NCBI GenBank assembly: GCA_030038195.1
Contig: JASHPJ010000013.1
Location: 1 to 44,363 of the forward strand
Source of the DNA: Acidobacteriaceae bacterium
Lineage (GTDB): Bacteria > Acidobacteriota > Terriglobia > Terriglobales > Acidobacteriaceae
Direction of reading: 5' to 3'
Length of the DNA stretch: 44,363 nt
The position numbers and the translations under genes were made by a program. The notes beneath the pieces were generated by a model, which made no database searches, was not told where the DNA came from, and worked only from the letters and a program-made list of their open reading frames with translations. This document shows positions 35,126-44,209 of this stretch, piece by piece. Position 1 is the first letter of the stretch; every line of letters starts with the position of its first letter.

Positions 35126-36364
35126 GTGACAAATCAAGGCAACTACACAAACCGTCCCATGCTCTGGGAGGACGAACCTCCAGCACAGGCGCGTGTCCGC
35201 CGGATGCAGACCGGCGCCGCGGATGGCCCGCTGCCCGGCCGCGTACGGCGCAGCGGCCCCGGCATGCCGCTCGAAATGGAAGACATGGACCCCGAGGACG
35301 ATGAGTCCGGCGGCGCGCGGCGGTTCTCGCAGGCGAGCCCGAACAGCCGCTGGTGGCGTCCGGCCAGCATGACCGGACGCGTGTTTCTGGCGCTCTGCGC
35401 GTTTGTGGTTCTAGGCGGGCTCACCGCCGCCGCGCTGGCCTTTCGCACCTCGCTCGAGCGCGATCCGCGCTTCCGCATCACCGGCGCAGCCGACATTCAG
35501 GCCACCGGTCTTACCGAGGTGAGCCGCGCTGCGATGCTGCCGGTCTTTGGTGAAGACATCGGCCGCAACATCTTCTTCGTCCCGCTGGATGAGCGCCGCA
35601 AAGAGCTGGAAGCGATTCCCTGGATCGAGCGCGCCACGGTCATGCGCGTGCTGCCCGACCAGATTCGCGTCAACGTGGTGGAGCGCCAGCCAGTAGCCTT
35701 CACGCGCCAGGGCTCCCAGATCGGGCTAGTCGACGCCAGCGGCGTGCTGCTTACCATGCCCGCGGCGGCCATGGCTGCGCATCACTACTCGTTTCCCGTG
35801 CTCACCGGCATCGATGGCGGCGATCCGGCCGCGTCGCGCAAGGCGCGGATGGCCATGTATCTCCGCATGATGAGCGATCTGGACTCGAGCGGCCAGCATT
35901 ACTCGCAGCAGATCTCGGAGATCGATCTTACCGATCCTGAGGACGCGCGCGTGCTCATGCCCGAGCAGGGTGCCGACATTCTCGCGCACTTCGGCGAGGA
36001 TCACTTCCTTGAGCGTTACCTGCGCTACAAGGCGCACATTGCCGAGTGGCGGCAGCAGTATCCGCACCTGGCCGCGGTCGATCTGCGCTACGACCAGCAG
36101 GTGGTGCTGGAAATGGCCTCGGGCAAGGAGACTGCAGCGGCCGCGCCGGGAGCACAGCCGGATTCCCAGGCGGGAGCTTTGCCGAAGCCTTCGGCGGACG
36201 GCAGCACAACCAGCACCACGCCGCAGGGCCCGGCGCCAAAGGCAGAGAGCAGTAGTTCTGCGGCCAGGAAAAAAGCCGCACAGGAAAAGAAGAGACGCGC
36301 AGAGGCACGCCGTGAGATTCGACACGCATCCCGCCCGGCAGTGCCCGTGGCTGAAGGGCAGTAA
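35126..36364 (+). CDS. ftsQ: Cell division protein FtsQ/DivIB
   Basis: 412 residues. The cytoplasmic N-terminus (about 80 residues, acidic and Arg-rich) precedes one transmembrane helix (about 82-106, TGRVFLALCAFVVLGGLTAA). The periplasmic part has a POTRA domain at about 115-190 (FRITGAADIQATGLTEVS, IPWIERATVMRVLPDQIRVN, VVERQPVAF) and the FtsQ beta domain to about 325. An unusual 85-residue C-terminal tail is Ala/Ser/Lys-rich. The frame begins with GTG at 35126 with no clear ribosome-binding site; Met12 (35159) is possible. FtsQ links early and late divisome proteins. ftsA starts 6 bp after its stop. Confidence 0.93.
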   Translation: MTNQGNYTNRPMLWEDEPPAQARVRRMQTGAADGPLPGRVRRSGPGMPLEMEDMDPEDDESGGARRFSQASPNSRWWRPASMTGRVFLALCAFVVLGGLTAAALAFRTSLERDPRFRITGAADIQATGLTEVSRAAMLPVFGEDIGRNIFFVPLDERRKELEAIPWIERATVMRVLPDQIRVNVVERQPVAFTRQGSQIGLVDASGVLLTMPAAAMAAHHYSFPVLTGIDGGDPAASRKARMAMYLRMMSDLDSSGQHYSQQISEIDLTDPEDARVLMPEQGADILAHFGEDHFLERYLRYKAHIAEWRQQYPHLAAVDLRYDQQVVLEMASGKETAAAAPGAQPDSQAGALPKPSADGSTTSTTPQGPAPKAESSSSAARKKAAQEKKRRAEARREIRHASRPAVPVAEGQ

Positions 36365-36370
36365 ACGCCG

Positions 36371-37579
36371 ATGAACCAGAAACAGGACAATCTGATCGTG
36401 GTTCTGGACATCGGCAGCGCGCAGACGTGCGTGGTGGCTGCCGATCTCAATGAAAGCGTGCTGCGCTATCGAGGCCACGGCGTGGTGGAGTCGGCCGGCA
36501 TGCGCAAGGGACTCATCGCCGAGCTGGCGCCCGCAGCCAAAGCCGTGCGCGCAGCCAACGAAATGGCCGAACGCGTGGCTCGCGTCAACATTGAAGAGTG
36601 CGTGGTGGGCGTCGGCGGCCCGCACATCCGCGGACTCAACAGCAACGGCGGATTCGAGCTGGGCAACCGCATGCGCGAGATCACCCGCGACGACGTGCGC
36701 ACCGCCGTGGAGCGCGCCCGCGCCGTGGAGCGCCCGGCGGATCGCGAGATTCTTCACCTGCTGCCGCGCCAGTTCATCCTCGACAATCAGCCGGGCATCT
36801 TCGATCCCGTGGGCATGATCGGCGCGCGTCTGGAAGTAGATCTGCACATCGCCACCTGCTCGGGCTCGGCGCTGCAGAGCACGGTCACCTGCGCCAACCG
36901 CGCCGGCCTTGAAGTTTCCGAGGCAGTGCTTGAGTCCATCGCTGCGGCCGAGTGCACGCTCTCCGCCGACGAGCGCGAACTGGGCGTGTGCCTGCTCGAC
37001 ATCGGCGCGCACTCCAGCGATATGGTGGTTTTCTTTGAGGGCGCAGTGGCGCACACGGCGTCCGTTCCCATCGGCGGCACGCATTTCACCAACGATCTCG
37101 CCATCGGGCTGCAGATGCCCGTGGTGCAGGCCGAAGAGCTCAAACGCCAGTACGGAAATGCCGTGGTTACCGCGGTTCCGCAGCAGGCCGAGATCGAGAT
37201 CGCCAATCCGCATCCGCAGCGGCTGGCTCTGCGCATGATCGCCGAGATCCTGGAGCCGCGCGCGCGCGAGCTCATGTATTTCGTAAAAGAAAGTCTGCGC
37301 CACGGCGCAGTTCTGGAGGCGCTTGGCGCCGGGTGCGTGCTTACCGGCGGCGGATCGATGCTGCCCGGCATGCTGGATATTACCGAGAGCCAGTTGCGCG
37401 TGCCGGCGCGAACCGGAGTGCCGGTGCGTCTGTCGCACATGCCGGGCGAGCTGGCGCATCCGAGTTTTTCGGTGGCCATCGGCATGCTGCTTTACGCGCA
37501 CCGCACGCGCATGACCAGGGCCGCGGAAGACAACAGCTTGCGCGCGAAACTGCGCGCCATGCTTGCCGCAACGTTTTGA
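36371..37579 (+). CDS. ftsA: Cell division actin-like protein FtsA
   Basis: 402 residues; actin-fold ATPase tethering FtsZ to the membrane. Phosphate-1 motif VVLDIGSAQTCVVAAD, the 1C domain with IEECVVGVGGPHIRGLNSNG, phosphate-2 LLDIGAHSSDMVVFFEG, and adenosine motif CVLTGGGSMLPGM. The C-terminal amphipathic helix RAKLRAMLAATF is the expected membrane-targeting sequence. It precedes ftsZ by 76 bp that include a hairpin repeat. Confidence 0.97.
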   Translation: MNQKQDNLIVVLDIGSAQTCVVAADLNESVLRYRGHGVVESAGMRKGLIAELAPAAKAVRAANEMAERVARVNIEECVVGVGGPHIRGLNSNGGFELGNRMREITRDDVRTAVERARAVERPADREILHLLPRQFILDNQPGIFDPVGMIGARLEVDLHIATCSGSALQSTVTCANRAGLEVSEAVLESIAAAECTLSADERELGVCLLDIGAHSSDMVVFFEGAVAHTASVPIGGTHFTNDLAIGLQMPVVQAEELKRQYGNAVVTAVPQQAEIEIANPHPQRLALRMIAEILEPRARELMYFVKESLRHGAVLEALGAGCVLTGGGSMLPGMLDITESQLRVPARTGVPVRLSHMPGELAHPSFSVAIGMLLYAHRTRMTRAAEDNSLRAKLRAMLAATF

Positions 37580-37584
37580 TGTCG

Positions 37585-37628
37585 GTCTCCCACCCTTCCA
37601 CAAAGAACGTGGAAGGATGGAGCACCCA
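37585..37628. repeat. Hairpin repeat between ftsA and ftsZ
   Basis: CCTTCCAC (37594-37601) and GTGGAAGG (37609-37616) form a perfect 8-bp stem around AAAGAAC, and outer bases CTCCCACC / GGATGGAG extend the pairing with small bulges. The unit resembles, from memory, CCCACCCTT...AAGGATGGGGCACCC hairpins common in acidobacterial intergenic DNA; this is a recollection to be checked. Being transcribed, it could affect ftsA-ftsZ mRNA stability. Confidence 0.6.
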
Positions 37629-37655
37629 AGGTGATGAGAGGAGATTTGAGCAGCC

Positions 37656-39197
37656 ATGGAACAGCCGAAGAATGAGCCCGGAGAGATGAGAATTCAATAT
37701 CACGAAGAAGCCGTGCGCGGCGCGCACATCAAGGTGATCGGCGTGGGCGGCGGCGGCGGCAACGCGGTGAACCGCATGATCCAGGCGCGCATGGAAGGCG
37801 TGGAGTTCATCGCAGCGAATACAGACGTGCAGGCGCTCAAGCTCTCGCAGGCCCCGGTCAAGCTGCAGCTCGGCGTGCGGCTCACGGCGGGCCTCGGCGC
37901 CGGCGCCAATCCTGACATCGGCCGCCGCGCCGCGCTCGAAGACTCCGAAAAGATCATCGAAGCTCTTGAAGGCGCAGACATGGTCTTCGTCACCGCCGGC
38001 CTTGGTGGAGGCACGGGCACAGGCGCGGCGCCGGTGATCGCTTCGCTGGCCAGCGAGATGGGCATTCTCACCGTTGCCGTAATCACGCGTCCTTTCGCCT
38101 TTGAAGGTAAGCGCCGCCTGCAGCAGGCCGAGCGCGGGCTGCGCGAGCTGCTTGAAAGCGTGGACACGATGATCGTGATCCCCAACGAGAAATTGCTTGC
38201 CGTGGCCAAGGACGCGGGCTTCTTCGAGAGCTTTCGCATTGCCGACGACGTGCTGCGCCAGGGCGTGCAGGGCATCTCGGACATCATTACCATTCCCGGC
38301 ATCATCAACCGCGATTTTGCCGACGTAAAAACCACCATGGCCGGCATGGGTCACGCGGTGATGGGCACGGCCATCCGCTCGGGCGCAAACCGCGCGGTGG
38401 AAGCGGCACAGGCGGCCATGGCGTCGCCGCTGCTTGAAGCCGGCGCGATCGACGGCGCGCGCGGCATCCTGATCAACATCACCGGTTCCAGCTCGCTCAA
38501 GCTCTCTGAGGTCAACGAGGCTTCGTCGCTGATTCAGGCTGCCGCACATGAAGACGCCAACATCATCTTTGGCGCGGTGCTCGACGAGAAAATGGGCGAA
38601 GAGGTGAAGATCACGGTCATCGCCACCGGATTCCGCGACCAGATGCCGGAGCGGCGCGCGCGCATGCTCAGCGTGGAAGAAACGCCGGTGGTTTCCGTGC
38701 CCGTCTCCGTGCCGGTGGTTTCGCCCGACATCTGGATGCGCGAGCCGGCACAGCAGGTTGCCCCCGTGCCCGCATCGGCATCCGCTTCTGCGCCTGAGCC
38801 CGAGCCGACGGTTGTGCCGGCCGTTCCTGCGCCGCCGCGTTTTATGAGCGAGGAAGAAGAGGCGGCAGGCGAGCAGGCATTCTTCTTTTCTTCGACGACG
38901 CCACCCGTAGCCACCACGGTCACCGTGGCCGCGCCCGCAAGACCGGAGCCGGAGATGGTCGTGGAGCCCATGATGTTTCCCGAGGTGCAGGAAGAGCACA
39001 TCGTCGTGCCGATAGCGGAACCCGGAATGGAGCAACCGCAGCGTGACTACGCGTCCGATTTTGCGCAAGAGCTGCGCCGGGCATCGGAGCAGCCTGAGCT
39101 CACGGCTGCCCCGGCTGCTTCTCTGTCTGCCGAGAGCAACGCAGTGGCCGAGCGGGATCTCGATGTCCCCGCGTTTCTGCGCAGGCTCAGGTTTTAA
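37656..39197 (+). CDS. ftsZ: Cell division protein FtsZ
   Basis: 513 residues; tubulin-like GTPase forming the Z-ring. GTP-binding elements: [25 protein letters not shown], the tubulin signature [15 protein letters not shown] (about 112-126) and [11 protein letters not shown] in the T7 region. The globular part ends near residue 335. A long linker (about 335-498), rich in Pro/Val/Ala/Glu, leads to the conserved C-terminal peptide [13 protein letters not shown] that binds FtsA. The linker is longer than in E. coli. AGGAG lies 12 nt before the ATG, a slightly long spacing. Confidence 0.98.
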   Translation: MEQPKNEPGEMRIQYHEEAVRGAHIKVIGVGGGGGNAVNRMIQARMEGVEFIAANTDVQALKLSQAPVKLQLGVRLTAGLGAGANPDIGRRAALEDSEKIIEALEGADMVFVTAGLGGGTGTGAAPVIASLASEMGILTVAVITRPFAFEGKRRLQQAERGLRELLESVDTMIVIPNEKLLAVAKDAGFFESFRIADDVLRQGVQGISDIITIPGIINRDFADVKTTMAGMGHAVMGTAIRSGANRAVEAAQAAMASPLLEAGAIDGARGILINITGSSSLKLSEVNEASSLIQAAAHEDANIIFGAVLDEKMGEEVKITVIATGFRDQMPERRARMLSVEETPVVSVPVSVPVVSPDIWMREPAQQVAPVPASASASAPEPEPTVVPAVPAPPRFMSEEEEAAGEQAFFFSSTTPPVATTVTVAAPARPEPEMVVEPMMFPEVQEEHIVVPIAEPGMEQPQRDYASDFAQELRRASEQPELTAAPAASLSAESNAVAERDLDVPAFLRRLRF

Positions 39198-39504
39198 GGC
39201 GCGGCCGGTGGTTTCAAAACAGGCGGGGTCCCGATAGAGTAAACCCAGGATACCAGGAAGTTGTAATCGTTCTGGCACAAGCGTGTGCTCGCCGGCTTCG
39301 AATTCGGTTATCGTAGAAGAAAGCAATAGCCTGTCAGGAAGCCATGCAGGCGCGGGCATGCGGCAAGGGTCTTCTGCGCAGTGAATTCCGCGTGGAAGAT
39401 GCCGGGCGAAGGGGTACGCGGCATTTGCCGATCAACAGAAAAGCGCCCGGCCCGATGCAGCGGGTGCATGGAAGAAAATCAAAGGTTGGAAGGATGCTGG
39501 CTGG
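39198..39504. other. 307-bp intergenic region after ftsZ
   Basis: Separates ftsZ from the transpeptidase-domain gene. No hairpin-plus-T-run follows ftsZ and no convincing promoter could be picked out. Short open frames here show no protein-like features. Confidence 0.45.
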
Positions 39505-40791
39505 ATGAAGGTTTCCTGCGTTTGGGCAATGGGACTGGCTCTGATAGGAACAGGTGCGTACGCGGCCCGGGCTGCGGCGCTCGATGCTCCACAAAAAGTG
39601 CATCACGCCAGGACAACAGAGCCGCATCTAAGTGAAGCCCATCGCACAGTTCATGGGACTACGCGCACCACGGCTCATGGGACGGCTGCACGCAGAACGA
39701 CATCCAGCACACGCACAGAGCGTACCCGCGCCACGAGTGCCAGAAGCGGAGCGCACATTCGTCGCACTTCGATCCGGAGGCGCCATGTCTCCTATGAGCG
39801 CTTCACGGCGAGTTCCATTCTTGCCGGCGCGGTTGGCGCGGGCGACATCACCACGGGCGAAGATCCGGTGGTGCGGCAGGCGGCCATCGATGCGCTGGGG
39901 GACGTGAATGGCACGGCGGTGGTCATCGACCCCTCGAACGGCCGCATCCTGGCCATGGTCAACCAGAAGCTGGCGCTCTCGCCGGGCGCAGAACCCTGCT
40001 CCACAATCAAGCTCACCGTAGCCCTGGCCGCGCTTTCTGAGGGGCTGGTCACGCGCGACACCATGGTCAAGCTCGACGGCTTCCGCATGAATATGACCCA
40101 GGCTATCGCCCACAGCAACAATCTCTACTTCGAAGAGCTGGGCAGGGAACTGGGCTTTGAGCGCGTGCGCCATTACGCCACGGAGTTCGGCCTGGGCGAG
40201 TTAGCCGGCTACAACATTCCGGACGAGCAGCTCGGCGAGTACCCCGATGAGCCGATTCCCGCCTCAGAGGGCGGCGTTGGCCGCATGTGCAGCTTCGGGC
40301 AGGGCGTTTCGCTCACCCCGCTGCAGCTCGGCGCCCTGGTGGCCGCCATCGCCAACGGCGGCACGCTCTACTATCTGCAGCACCCCACCACGCCGGGAGA
40401 GATTGCCGGCTTCCAGCCGCGCATCAAACGGACCCTGAATATCGCCAAGTACATTCCCGAGCTGGAGGACGGCATGGCCGGCGCAGTCGAGTACGGAACG
40501 GCGCGGCGGCTGCGCATCAACTTCCAGCAGTTCCCGGTATTTGGCAAAACAGGAACCTGCTCGAACGACGGCACCCGCCTGGGCTGGTTCGCCTCTTTCT
40601 CTGACTCGCCACAGGGTAGCCTGGTCACCGTTTTCCTGCTGGAGGGCGGGCGGGCCGTCTTCGGGCCGCGCGCAGCCGAGTTGACGGGCGAGTTCTACAA
40701 GAATCTCTGGGACCACGACTACTTCCACGCCCGAAACCAGGAAGCGAATTCCGACACGCCAGGAGCCGCTCCGGTTGGCGCTACACAGTAG
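39505..40791 (+). CDS. Stand-alone exported penicillin-binding transpeptidase-domain protein
   Basis: 428 residues. An N-terminal signal sequence (MKVSCVWAMGLALIGTGAYA) is followed by a strikingly Arg/Thr/His-rich linker (about residues 30-95) and then a PF00905-type transpeptidase domain. All three serine-acyltransferase motifs are present: S166-T-I-K169 (in EPCSTIKLTVALAAL), S204-N-N206 (in IAHSNNLYFEELG) and K348-T-G350 (in VFGKTGTCSN). The protein lacks the N-terminal PBP-dimer domain and glycosyltransferase domain of FtsI or class A PBPs and is shorter than either. It could crosslink peptidoglycan or be a class D-like beta-lactam-binding protein. AAGGA lies 10 nt before the ATG. The gene follows ftsZ and ends at a terminator. 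Confidence 0.85.
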   Translation: MKVSCVWAMGLALIGTGAYAARAAALDAPQKVHHARTTEPHLSEAHRTVHGTTRTTAHGTAARRTTSSTRTERTRATSARSGAHIRRTSIRRRHVSYERFTASSILAGAVGAGDITTGEDPVVRQAAIDALGDVNGTAVVIDPSNGRILAMVNQKLALSPGAEPCSTIKLTVALAALSEGLVTRDTMVKLDGFRMNMTQAIAHSNNLYFEELGRELGFERVRHYATEFGLGELAGYNIPDEQLGEYPDEPIPASEGGVGRMCSFGQGVSLTPLQLGALVAAIANGGTLYYLQHPTTPGEIAGFQPRIKRTLNIAKYIPELEDGMAGAVEYGTARRLRINFQQFPVFGKTGTCSNDGTRLGWFASFSDSPQGSLVTVFLLEGGRAVFGPRAAELTGEFYKNLWDHDYFHARNQEANSDTPGAAPVGATQ

Positions 40792-40823
40792 CATTCCGCA
40801 GAACTTAAGAGGTTTTCATGAGA

Positions 40824-40849
40824 AGGGCCGCCCATGGACGGCTCTTTTT
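40824..40849 (+). terminator. Rho-independent terminator of the transpeptidase gene
   Basis: AGGGCCG (40824-40830) pairs with CGGCTCT (40839-40845, one G-T pair) around an 8-nt loop, followed by TTTTT ending at 40849. It begins 32 bp after the stop at 40791. Confidence 0.82.
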
Positions 40850-40985
40850 CATTCTCTGGGGCCTGCGAACCGCCCCGACTTATGCTTCCACGCGGCCGAT
40901 ATGTCGAACACAATCGACGGGAACGGGACCCCTTTGGTGCATTGCCGGCCGCTGTACAAGCGCTTCCTCTGCTCGATCCAATGCA

Positions 40986-41022
40986 GTAGACATGCTACAT
41001 GCTCAAGGAGTAGAGTGTCTAC
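40986..41022 (+). promoter_or_regulatory. Two candidate PadR operators (GTAG-N5-CTAC)
   Basis: Two dyads with identical architecture, GTAG-ACATG-CTAC (40986-40998) and GTAG-AGTGT-CTAC (41010-41022), have centres 24 bp apart. The second overlaps AAGGAG (41005-41010) and ends 3 bp before the padR ATG. The position suits autorepression of the padR-ADOP pair. Confidence 0.55.
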
Positions 41023-41025
41023 GTC

Positions 41026-41388
41026 ATGACGAAACCGCCGGGCTATCGCAACCGGATTGAGCTGCTGCAGGGCACGCTGGACATGCTGATTCTGCAGACG
41101 CTCAAGAGGGGCCCCGCCCATGGCTATGGAATTGTGCAGGCGCTGCGCGCGCGGAGCGGCGATGTGCTGCAGGTTGAGACGGGGTCGCTCTATCCGGCGC
41201 TGCACCGGCTGGAGCGGCGGGGCTGGGTGAGCTCGGAGTGGAAGCAGTCGGAGAGCAATCAGCGGGCGCGCTATTACCGGATTACCGCGGCCGGCAAAAA
41301 GCAGTTGGTCGCAGACGTGAGCCGCTGGGAGCAAATGATCGAGGTGATGGGCGACATTCTCAACGCGGCGGATGGGGGTGCGGCATGA
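41026..41388 (+). CDS. PadR-family transcriptional regulator
   Basis: 120 residues, the small PadR type. The winged helix shows LLQGTLDMLILQTLKRGPAH, GYGIVQALRARSGDVLQVET, GSLYPALHRLERRGWVSSEW and RARYYRITAAGKKQL, followed by one C-terminal dimerisation helix. The stop overlaps the start of the ADOP permease gene (ATGA), a pairing found many times over in acidobacterial genomes, where the regulator probably represses the transporter. The AAGGAG upstream is 15 nt from the ATG, longer than usual. Two GTAG-N5-CTAC dyads precede the gene. The ligand is unknown. Confidence 0.93.
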   Translation: MTKPPGYRNRIELLQGTLDMLILQTLKRGPAHGYGIVQALRARSGDVLQVETGSLYPALHRLERRGWVSSEWKQSESNQRARYYRITAAGKKQLVADVSRWEQMIEVMGDILNAADGGAA

Positions 41389-44096
41389 GCTGGCTTCCGA
41401 AGTGGTTCGAATGGCGCAAGGATGAACTCGATGAGGAGATCCGCGCGCACATCGCTATGGACATTGCGAACCGGATGGACCGGGGCGAGACGCAGGACCA
41501 GGCCGAGGCGGAGGCCAGGCGGGAGTTTGGCAACGTGGCCCTTGTGCGCGATGTGACCGAGGGCGTCTGGCGCTGGAGACGGCTGGAGCGGTTTACCGCG
41601 CATGTGCGTTATGCGCTTCGCGTGCTTCGCCGCTCGCCGGGATTTTCCATCACGGTAATTGCCACGCTCGCCGTGGGCGTGGGAGCCGCCTGCGCCATGT
41701 TTACGGTGGTGGATCGCGTGCTGCTGCGCCCGGCGCCGTTTGCCGATGCGAGCCGGCTTGTTGAGATCGGCGAGAGCCCCAAAGGGGGCGCGGCATTCCA
41801 CGAGAGCCCGTTTCTTGACATTCAGCAATGGCAGCAGCGCAGTCGGATTCTCGAAGAGGTTGCCTTCTTCCGCTCCAATAGCAGCAAGGTCTGGTTTCTG
41901 GGCGGGAATGACGATGCGATGCACGTGAGCAGCGCGTCAGTGAGCGCCAACCTGTTTCCTATGCTCGGAGTTCACCCAGCGCTGGGGCGCGGCTTTGCTG
42001 CGGGCGACAGCGGAGGACCGGTCGCACCAGGCGACGCCCACACGATCCTGCTGAGCGATGCGGCGTGGCGGACGCAGTACGGCACCGATGCCGCAATCGT
42101 GGGCAAAACGGTCGAGCTGAATGGAGAGCGCGACACGGTGATCGGAGTCATGCCGGTCGGGTTCACGTTTCCTTATGAGGGGATGAATGCAACCGGGCTG
42201 CCGGTCGTCTGGCGGCCCATTGTTCTCACGCCGGCCGATGCTTTGCGCGGCCATCATCAGGCTCCCACGTACCAGTGCCTGGCGCGCCTGCGGGCCGATG
42301 CGACGCTGGCATCGGCCATGGCCCAGATGAACACGATTCAGCCATCCGTCACCGCAACCTACACGGAGATTCAAGACCGTGAAAATGCAGCGTCGGTCAA
42401 TCTGCGGCGCTATACCGATGCCCCGGTCAAAGGAAACCTGCGCATGACTCTGGTGGCGTTGCTGGCTGCGTCGGGGTTGCTTTGGCTCATTGCGTGCCTG
42501 AACGTGACCAGCCTGATGCTGGCGCGAGCCACGGCGCGACAGCGCGAGATTGCGGTGCGTGGAGCGTTAGGGGCCAGCCGATGGGAGATTGCGGAACAGT
42601 TGCTGATGGAAGGCCTGCTGCTGAGCTCCTGTGCTTCAGTCGGGGCCATGGGGCTGGTAGCTGGGGTGTTGAAGATTTTTCAGCATAGCCTTACGACGCA
42701 GTTTCACTTGCATGAAAGCCTCACTCCCAACCTGGCCATGATGGGAGTGCTGTTGCTGCTGACCGTCGTCGGCACGCTTCTCACGTCGGCGTGGCCCGCA
42801 TTGGGAGCGGCGCGCGCTTCGATCGAGCCGGCGCTGCGGCAGGGCGCTCCGCAGCAGGGAACAGGACGAGCCCAGCGTCGAGCGCGCTCTGCGCTTGTCG
42901 TCAGCCAGATTGCGCTGTCGTTAACGCTGCTGGTCGGCTGCGGCCTGCTGCTGCGGACCATCTACGCACTCAGACATGTCGCCCTCGGATTCCGCACCGA
43001 GCACATCCTCGTCGCGAACATGACTATCCCTTCCTATCGATACGCCGGAAGCGACATGACCACGGCGCTGTACCAGCCGCTGGTGGACCGCGTAAAGCGG
43101 TTGCCCGGTGTGGAAAGCGCGACGCTGCTGACCGAGGTGCCGCTGGGAAAGACCTTCCAGATGATCTTCACATTCGATGCCCAGGGCAACAGCGCGAGCG
43201 CCATCCGAAGGCGCGCGCTCGAGGCACAGTTTCGCGCTGTCGGGCCGGAGATGCAAAAGGTGTTCGGATTCCAGATGCTGCGCGGAAGGTTTTTCACCCC
43301 TGAAGATACGGCCACATCGCAGCCTGCGATTGTGGTCAATCGCGCCTTCGTGCGCGCCTATTACGGGGACGACGGTGACCCCGGGAAGATCATCGGCCAG
43401 AGTCTGTTCGGTTATGGAAAGGGCTGGCCTGCGGTCGTGGTAGGAGTTCTGGCCGACGAGCGCCAAGTCAATGTGGCCGACCCGTCGCAGCCGGAGATCG
43501 AGGTATGCCTTCCGCAGATTACGCCGACGAGCATGTTCTACAACGCAGCCGAAGGCAGGGCCATGGATGTCGCGGTGCGCACCGACCGAACTCCCGCGAG
43601 CATGATTCCAGAACTGCGCGACATTTTGCGTGCTACCAGCCCCGATCTGGCATCAAGCACCTTCAGTACCATGGACCGGATTGTCGAGGATTCATTTGGA
43701 AGCCAGAATCTCGCCGCGGCGCTGCTTGAAATCTTTGGCGGGTCGGCGTTGCTGCTGTGCCTCACAGGAATCTATGGCCTGCTGGCCTACCTGGTCGCGC
43801 AAAGACGGCGTGAGATGGGATTACGGATCGCACTGGGCGCGCAGCAATGGAATGTGATGAGCCTGGTGCTGGCGCAGGCTGCGTGGATGCTGATTGCCGG
43901 ACTGGGCGCCGGACTTGCTATTGCTTGGCTCGCGACCGCCGCGCTGCGGCCCCTGCTCTATGGCGTGAAAACGAACGATCCGTGGTCGATGAGCGCGGCG
44001 GCACTGGTGATGTTTTTGGGCGGGCTGGTGGCTGCGCTGGCTCCAGCCCGGCGAGCGGCGCGGGTGGATCCAATCGAGGCTTTACGCGCGGAGTGA
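41385..44096 (+). CDS. ADOP-family duplicated ABC-type permease (MacB/FtsX-like)
   Basis: 903 residues from the ATG at 41385, overlapping the padR stop by 4 bp. The N-terminal cytoplasmic part (DELDEEIRAHIAMDIANRMD, EAEARREFGNVALVRD) is characteristic of Acidobacterial Duplicated Orphan Permeases (TIGR03434). Two repeats follow, each with a MacB-like periplasmic domain and a FtsX-type transmembrane domain (first: TM near 90-110, then LLWLIACLNVTSLMLARATA and REIAVRGALGASRWEI; second: LVVSQIALSLTLLVGCGLLL, then LLLCLTGIYGLLAYLVAQRR and REMGLRIALGAQQ). It ends AARVDPIEALRAE as in the family. No ATPase domain or ATPase gene is adjacent, as usual for ADOPs. The substrate is unknown. Confidence 0.93.
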   Translation: MSWLPKWFEWRKDELDEEIRAHIAMDIANRMDRGETQDQAEAEARREFGNVALVRDVTEGVWRWRRLERFTAHVRYALRVLRRSPGFSITVIATLAVGVGAACAMFTVVDRVLLRPAPFADASRLVEIGESPKGGAAFHESPFLDIQQWQQRSRILEEVAFFRSNSSKVWFLGGNDDAMHVSSASVSANLFPMLGVHPALGRGFAAGDSGGPVAPGDAHTILLSDAAWRTQYGTDAAIVGKTVELNGERDTVIGVMPVGFTFPYEGMNATGLPVVWRPIVLTPADALRGHHQAPTYQCLARLRADATLASAMAQMNTIQPSVTATYTEIQDRENAASVNLRRYTDAPVKGNLRMTLVALLAASGLLWLIACLNVTSLMLARATARQREIAVRGALGASRWEIAEQLLMEGLLLSSCASVGAMGLVAGVLKIFQHSLTTQFHLHESLTPNLAMMGVLLLLTVVGTLLTSAWPALGAARASIEPALRQGAPQQGTGRAQRRARSALVVSQIALSLTLLVGCGLLLRTIYALRHVALGFRTEHILVANMTIPSYRYAGSDMTTALYQPLVDRVKRLPGVESATLLTEVPLGKTFQMIFTFDAQGNSASAIRRRALEAQFRAVGPEMQKVFGFQMLRGRFFTPEDTATSQPAIVVNRAFVRAYYGDDGDPGKIIGQSLFGYGKGWPAVVVGVLADERQVNVADPSQPEIEVCLPQITPTSMFYNAAEGRAMDVAVRTDRTPASMIPELRDILRATSPDLASSTFSTMDRIVEDSFGSQNLAAALLEIFGGSALLLCLTGIYGLLAYLVAQRRREMGLRIALGAQQWNVMSLVLAQAAWMLIAGLGAGLAIAWLATAALRPLLYGVKTNDPWSMSAAALVMFLGGLVAALAPARRAARVDPIEALRAE

Positions 44097-44209
44097 AAGA
44101 TGGGATCGCGCCGCTCTGAGAAGGGATCGTTTTCTTCAACCGTAGAAAACCAGCCGATGGTGCCCAACTGATGGCGCATGGAGCGGTGGAGAGATATCCT
44201 GACCAGGAG

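Noticed and set aside
35726-39359. Very long open frames on the minus strand opposite ftsQ, ftsA and ftsZ (up to about 650 codons)
   Set aside because: They lie antisense to clear, motif-complete genes; their translations are rich in His/Arg/Ala/Gly as expected for GC-rich shadow frames.
44116-44150. GTTTTC/GAAAAC inverted repeat after the ADOP gene as a terminator
   Set aside because: The stem is 6 bp, AT-rich and without a following T-run; too weak to call.
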